The translations under genes were made by a program, and so were the position numbers. A model generated the notes under the pieces. It saw nothing but the letters and a program-made list of their open reading frames with translations. It searched no databases and was not told the DNA's origin. Below, piece by piece: positions 58,717 through 64,000 of a DNA stretch of 64,000 bases (position 1 is its first letter; the number at the start of each line of letters is the position of its first letter). Source of the DNA: Styela clava (taxonomy: Eukaryota > Chordata > Ascidiacea > Stolidobranchia > Styelidae); assembly GCF_964204865.1 (NCBI RefSeq), contig NC_135261.1, forward strand, positions 11,470,001 to 11,534,000, read 5' to 3'.

Positions 58717-61700
58717 TTACCGTTTATTATTCTCAGCTTGTTGAACTGTATCTGGCATCCTCACTCTCATTGTTTCCGGAATGCAGAAGATCCCAATAAT
58801 TCCACTCAGAATAGTAATCCCACCCATTATCCAGTTAGGTATGGTGTATTCAATTTTACCTATATTCATATGATAATGGAATAAATAAATACAAAGAGTA
58901 AAAAATAAAGCAACAAAAATTTGGCTGAAAAATCGGGTCTCATAGGACACAGGTGAAGTTTGAAAAACAAAATTATAGCTCCAACTTCTTTCACGTATAT
59001 GTAGGCTATTATAAATTTTACAAAACGATTCATTTGTACACGGTCCTATATCGTGTTTACTATTATTCATAAAAACGCATTTGGTAAAATAAAGCTTTTC
59101 AATACGTTTAGATTAGTAAGTGAAGGACTGAAGAGTAAGAAAGTATTTACAGCAGGCTCTCGCTACTCCGGGTTGAAAAAAAAATCGACTCCGACTATCG
59201 ACTTCAAATCGGAAAAACAGGGCGCTAGGTATATAAATTTTGGCTCCAATTATAACCATTCAAAGTTTGAAATTACAACTCCCCACTGTGAACAAATTCT
59301 CTATAAATTGAACAAGGATGAAGTAATACGCTATTTACTAAATTATTTACGATGATAGGGTTAAATACCATAATGTAACTAGTGCAAGACTTACCCATTA
59401 ACATGACAGATGGAGCGATAAACGCCCCGACACGAGAACAGAAGGATGCTATACTCATTGTTGCACTTCTTTGTAGAGTGGGGGCTATTTCGGACGTGCT
59501 CAGGTAGATAACATAAAACACTGCACTTACGGCGCTTTTTCCGATAATTGAGATTATTGTTCTGGCCAATGAAAGATCTAGATAAAGAAATAATAGTTTT
59601 GGTAAATTCCTTTCCTTCAATTATATATCTGAAAAAATCCAACCTTTACGAAATATTTAAATAAATTGAACGAGACTTAGTGGGCGTTAAAATATTCGAC
59701 TGCACTTATGAACCAAATGATTTTTTAAAATACTTTACTAACTGCATGTTACGCGATATCTCTCGAAAGCGAGGTTGAATCTGCTCCAAATTTCGCATGT
59801 TCATTCATCATATCTAGGGCCCGACCGATACTGCCTTTTTAAACCGATACCGATAGTTTTCTAAAACTAGGCCGATAAGCCGATACCGATGTTTCCTCAC
59901 CTAAAGATATAGCTACAAGTAACAAGCAACACTCTCAGAATATTGTGTTTTTTTTGCAAAAGAAATGAAATCTATAACAAAATGTTGAAACTCATGCCAT
60001 GATGACAGAAAATTGCATAAAATATACATTTACTTTTTTCTTTGTGAATCTTAAGTTTAAAGTTTAGAGATTTTCAACACCTTATGTTAAAAATTATTAG
60101 TGTAAAGCCACAGTGCCGAAGTAAATTGTGTGCGTGGCAAGAAAGAACACTCATTGTGAGGGCAGGAAGCTTATGAATCTCAATAGCTCCAGTTCAACAG
60201 TCTCAGGTGTAGTTGAACAGAATTTTTCTGCATTGGCTCCAATCATACTTGCCCTTGTGTCTTGCTTTGAGATGGCTCTACCAATTTGCTGGTGTTTTTT
60301 TTAAATCGGCGAAACTTTTTGACTTAATAACGATAAGCATATTTTACAAATTACACCATCATTATGGCACACGAAGTATTCCACTACTTTGCTCTTACCG
60401 CTGAAACCAGTCATCTATATTCTATAACGTATCAATACAAGAAGTTAAATCGCGCCTTGAACGACGAAAGCGCAAGGGAAAATCAAAGGCCGTGGAAAGT
60501 GGAAACGGTGAGAATTCTTTATTAGTCAAGGCATATTATTTGACACAAATAAATCGTTCATATGTTTCTCTTGCTTCAATTTGCAAGGCCACGACGCTCG
60601 CAAACTTGCTTACAAAGAGTTAAATCCCGTGCCATACGTGGGTTTTAGATAAGAGAAACATAGTCAAAAGAATTATTTATTAATCAACGTATATCATTTG
60701 ACACAAATAAGTGGTTCACGCGTTTCTCTCTCTTCAATTTGCAAGCCACCGCGCTCGTAAACTCGCTTACAAAGTAAGACATAGTCAAAAGCCGCTTTTT
60801 GATAAGAGAGAAATAGAAGTAACGAAGAAAAAGAGTATTAGGCATAACCGCTCTCAATTAAACAAGCGATAAAACTGCTTTAACGGCGTAAATTTGACAT
60901 TTTGGCAGTTCCGTGATTGGCCGATATATATCGGTAAAATTAGCCGATACCGATAGTTCGAAATTTGTGAAAAGCACGGCCCTAATCATATCTCGGACCA
61001 GGAGCCTATTATTAATTTGGATGAATTATTTCGTATAATTAGCTTATTTAGAGTTATTAAATAAATAGTGATGGGACACCCGGTGTCGCTATTGAGTCAG
61101 AGCGAAATAATCGAAACCGCAGTTTCTGTTTTGGGGGATTCCCTAACTTTCGTCGCTTTTAATTTTTTTTTTAGATTTAGATTTTTTGCGAACGATTGTG
61201 TCCATAACAATGCCCTGTCTGCGATGCGGAGTGTTTAGGTATTTTGGTTACACGCCGCTTCGACTTCGTGAGGCTGGTCGGGTAAAATATTGAACATGTG
61301 GAAGATCGATAAGTCGGCGGTCTCCGATCGATATCTAGTTAAACCATCATCCATTACCAAACAAAACTTTATTACCCAACGAATTGCATATGACGGCAAA
61401 GTGTTCGGCAGAAATGAAAAGATATCTAACCTTCTGGTAAATACGGTAGGATGATGCTGAAAATTCCGCATGTTAGAAGAAAGAAAGTAGTAGATCTCTG
61501 ACGGCCGATTATTTTCACCGCATAAAAACTACTGACATATGCTGGAATTTCCGCCAATGCACAGAATAATGTGTTTAAGTAACGATCATCACTGAAGCTC
61601 TTTGAGTAAAAAGATATTGCGTAGTAAACGAGACCTGCTACAAACCTACAAAAATAAAAAAATATATTCAATCTCATACGCTCTGTACATTTGGTGATCC

Positions 61701-63291
61701 TTGACTGGAGTGGGATAAAATATTTAACTGAAATGAATATTATGAAGCCAAAATATTACAAAATGTATCTTATGTATTTCTGGAAATGTTTAAATATTAT
61801 AAAAAGATATAAGCTGATATGGTATTGTGTGTGGCCGAGGTTCTCAAAGTGGGCATCGCAAAAGTTTTTTCTTTTGCAGAATTGTACCAATTTGCGGTCC
61901 GTAGAAAAAGTCTAAAAATAAAATTGCACTGCAGAAATGTACAAGCGTAAAATGATACCGAACAGTAAAGTCTGAAGGAAAACTTTGCCAGTATGATGAA
62001 AACTACTTGGACTTTTGATCTTTCAAGTTTAGAATAAAAAAGCTCCGTGGTTTTTGTTGCAACTGGGGATGCAATGTTACTAAATGTCGTTTAGGTAACA
62101 TGCTTCCACTAGCCATTTTGCTACAAACAAGACATTGCGACTTTTCTTCGTCATTTTATCGATCGAATTTTAATTCTGAAATTTTGATGAGATTTGGATT
62201 TCCTTGGATAAAGATTATCTTTTCTAGGTTAAAAAAGCGTTGCACACTCTCATCCCCATCGTATTTACGTGAAGCAGGCTTTCGTACCATGACCGTAATG
62301 AGAGCAAAATATCGCTTTCGAGTGAATGTTAAAGGGAAATTCTTACGGCTTTCACAATTAACCCCATGGTTCAAAGACAATTGGGAAAAGAAGTACACCA
62401 TCACATTAAATACGATTTTACTTACTTCCATTATGTTTTGTTTGTTTGTTTAAATAGAACCAGTTGCAAGAAAGGCATTAAGACGTTATTCATGGGGAGT
62501 CGCAACTAGAGCATATTTTTTCGAGGGCGCCACAATACAAAGAAGTTTGAGAACCACTGGTGTATGGTATTTGTGATAAATCTTTATAATAAACAGCTGG
62601 AAACCCAGATCATCCCGTGTTGTTATGCATATCAAAACCTCTGTCAGATTAAAAAAGAAATTAAATAGGTTCAAAGTTGACATCCAGTCTTAGCATTAAA
62701 CTGATTAAGAGGTCACTTTGCTGCCAGTTCCTGTTTATTAAAACAGAGATATTTAGATTGTTCAAGGCCACAGATTTTTTAAATATGTTTTTGTGCAATG
62801 GGGCTTGTCAATTTTTATTGCAAAGATGATCACTATGTTACGATATTCCTATGTTGAAAGATTTGAAAAAAAATTTTTCTTATTTTTATCAAAACTTCCC
62901 GACCTCTTGTTGAACATTCCCAGCAACAATAATTAATGTTATTAGAATATTCAATAATAAACTATTCTACTTACCATACAAAGAAAGCAGCTAGACATCT
63001 AGAGGTTAATCTAGATTTAAAAATTGTGCGAAGAGTTTCGATTAATCCTGATGATCTTGTCATCATGTTATGAGTATGTGCCTTAAAGTAGAAGATATCA
63101 TGAAATTAAATATCAGTGCATTGAGTATCCTAAAATGCAATAATGAAGATTATTAACAGTATAACAATACCTTTCTCAATTCTGCAAAATCAATCTTTTT
63201 TTTGTTTGCTTCTGCCATTTTCTCCATTTCTTTTATCGCATCATTAGTCCGACCCACTGTCATTAGCCAACGTGGTGATTCGGGGAACAGC
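58717..63291 (-). CDS. SLC22-type transporter, copy B (exons 6-10; continues past right edge)
   Basis: Exons homologous to 6-10 of copy A: 63291-63171, 63081-62975, 61645-61431, 59577-59395, 58859-58717. Sizes equal copy A except exon 8, which is 3 bp longer (an extra Ser in AYVSSFYAV). All splice sites are intact and no stop codons occur. The part present starts at the F-P-E-S-P-R-W signature and ends IPETM ... ENNKR, covering TM7-12. Exons 1-5 (TM1-6) should lie to the right of 64,000, because the equivalent spacing in copy A is 1.76 kb from exon 6 to exon 5. Introns carry two hAT insertions not found in copy A. Same function class as copy A; substrate unknown. Confidence 0.9.
59815..60984. 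mobile_element. hAT-like element (1,170 bp) in intron 8 of transporter B
   Basis: Ends TAGGGCCCGACCGATA and (right) cgatagttcg ... cacggcccta are inverted at their outer bases, with CCGATACCGATAGTT subterminal words at both ends. The 8-bp TSD atcatatc is perfect (59,807-59,814 and 60,985-60,992). The interior contains two direct copies of a block of about 155 bp (60,513-60,640 and 60,668-60,790, including atttgacacaaata and cttcaatttgcaag). No transposase. Copy A lacks the element. Confidence 0.88.
61835..62559. mobile_element. hAT element (725 bp) in intron 7 of transporter B
   Basis: Left end ccgaggttctcaaagtggg and right end aagtttgagaaccactg are diverged inverted repeats of the CAGTGGTTCTCAAAC class. 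The flanks gtgtgtgg and gtgtatgg match at 7 of 8 bases. Copy A has the uninterrupted target ggtattgtgtatcg at about 49,383-49,396, an empty site. Confidence 0.83.
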
Positions 63292-64000
63292 CTGCAAACG
63301 GTGTTAAACAGAATCGCTTTGTGAAATCTTGTTTTTCATTGGACACGAAATATACACATGTTTTTTTGTGTGCAATGGCGTCATCAAAATTAAAAATGCG
63401 CTCCTTGTGGATGATCCGCTCTCGCGTAAGTTCTAATGTGCGCAGCTGCGATACGATATCAGTGGGACTACTGTGGCATATTTCATACCCATATTTAGTA
63501 TTTTTCATCTAAAATATTGCTGTAACTGAATTTTATTCACGGGAACACGGTTTTTAATCCGCCAAGTATAACGGCTGTCTTGCGCTTTGATATCGCAAAA
63601 CCTTGCGACGCGAAAGTATATTGATACTGGTGGCGGTGACACTCTGTAGGTAGGCACCCCAAGTTATTGTAAAAGGTAAAGTATCCTATTTTAAATTAAT
63701 TAATATTACAGTTGTGAGTCGGATCCTTTAGCATTTCAATTCACGTTGGCACATTACGCATGAATCCTCATTGTCACATGAACTAATAAAGCTAGGGCAG
63801 CCATTACAAATAGGCTAGGGACCGGTACCAGAAGGTTACGATGGTTTACAATTTCAGCTTTGTCCAGGATATGATTTTGGGGCAAATTGTTGCTAAAATA
63901 TTTTGTTTTTGTTTTCGTGTCCATAAATTTGAGCATTGCCCGCTTGTTCTATTCCTATCATGACACTGACGAAATATTTCATGTTCCCTACTTCTACGCC
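63292..64000 (-). other. Intron 5 of transporter B (partial), no SINE
   Basis: It aligns with 50,006-51,090 of copy A with several indels (for example gacgcgaaagt at 63,607 and 50,489). It lacks the SINE present in copy A. No exon is seen before the window edge. Confidence 0.7.

Overview
This is nuclear DNA of an animal. Protein genes are split by GT-AG introns, a metazoan vasa gene is present, and the AT-rich intergenic DNA is full of DNA transposons, a tRNA-derived SINE and non-LTR/LTR retrotransposon remnants. A vasa protein with seven CCHC zinc knuckles, together with small introns and AT-rich spacers, fits a marine invertebrate, with a tunicate or other invertebrate deuterostome most plausible. 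The species cannot be fixed from the sequence alone.

Region 1 (1 to about 32,030) is a direct tandem array of about 11 kb units (period 11,355 then 10,891 bp), nearly identical to each other. Each unit carries, in order: a SINE (minus strand), a TATA box, an 11-exon plus-strand gene, noncoding DNA, a 5'-truncated L1/Tx1-type LINE (minus strand), a flanking repeat and, in units 1 and 2, a hAT-like MITE. The gene encodes a 650-residue secreted protein that I do not recognise: a signal peptide, then three Cys/Tyr/Arg-rich modules separated by long charged coiled coils. Copy 1 is open throughout. Copies 2 and 3 each have one different nonsense codon (exon 3 and exon 4). Within the unit, an older, more diverged duplication (called P and Q here) surrounds the LINE and the SINE. 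The array ends at about 31,860-32,035 in a chimeric P-to-Q junction.

Region 2 (32-36.7 kb) is transposon-rich. It holds a pogo/Tigger-type end, a hAT element nested inside another hAT element (both with 8-bp target-site duplications), a near-perfect 38-bp foldback and a Mutator-type MITE.

Region 3 (36.7-41.2 kb) holds two minus-strand genes with uninterrupted coding regions: PTRH2 (mitochondrial-type peptidyl-tRNA hydrolase 2) and vasa/DDX4 (germline DEAD-box RNA helicase, 765 residues). A 97-bp segment just downstream of the vasa coding region recurs almost unchanged at 43.4 kb on the other side of the gene.

Region 4 (41.2-47.2 kb) has no convincing gene. It carries foldbacks, SINE copies (one interrupted by a hAT MITE) and a pair of hairpins sharing one motif.

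Region 5 (47.2-64 kb) is a tandem duplication of an SLC22-type transporter gene, minus strand. Copy A is complete (10 exons, 529 residues, 53,300 to 47,451). Copy B has exons 6-10 here (63,291 to 58,717) and continues beyond the right edge. Comparing the two copies dates several insertions: a SINE only in A, and two hAT elements only in B. Between the copies lie a hAT element, a Ty3/gypsy integrase remnant interrupted by a hAT MITE with a perfect 8-bp TSD, and a decayed hAT transposase.
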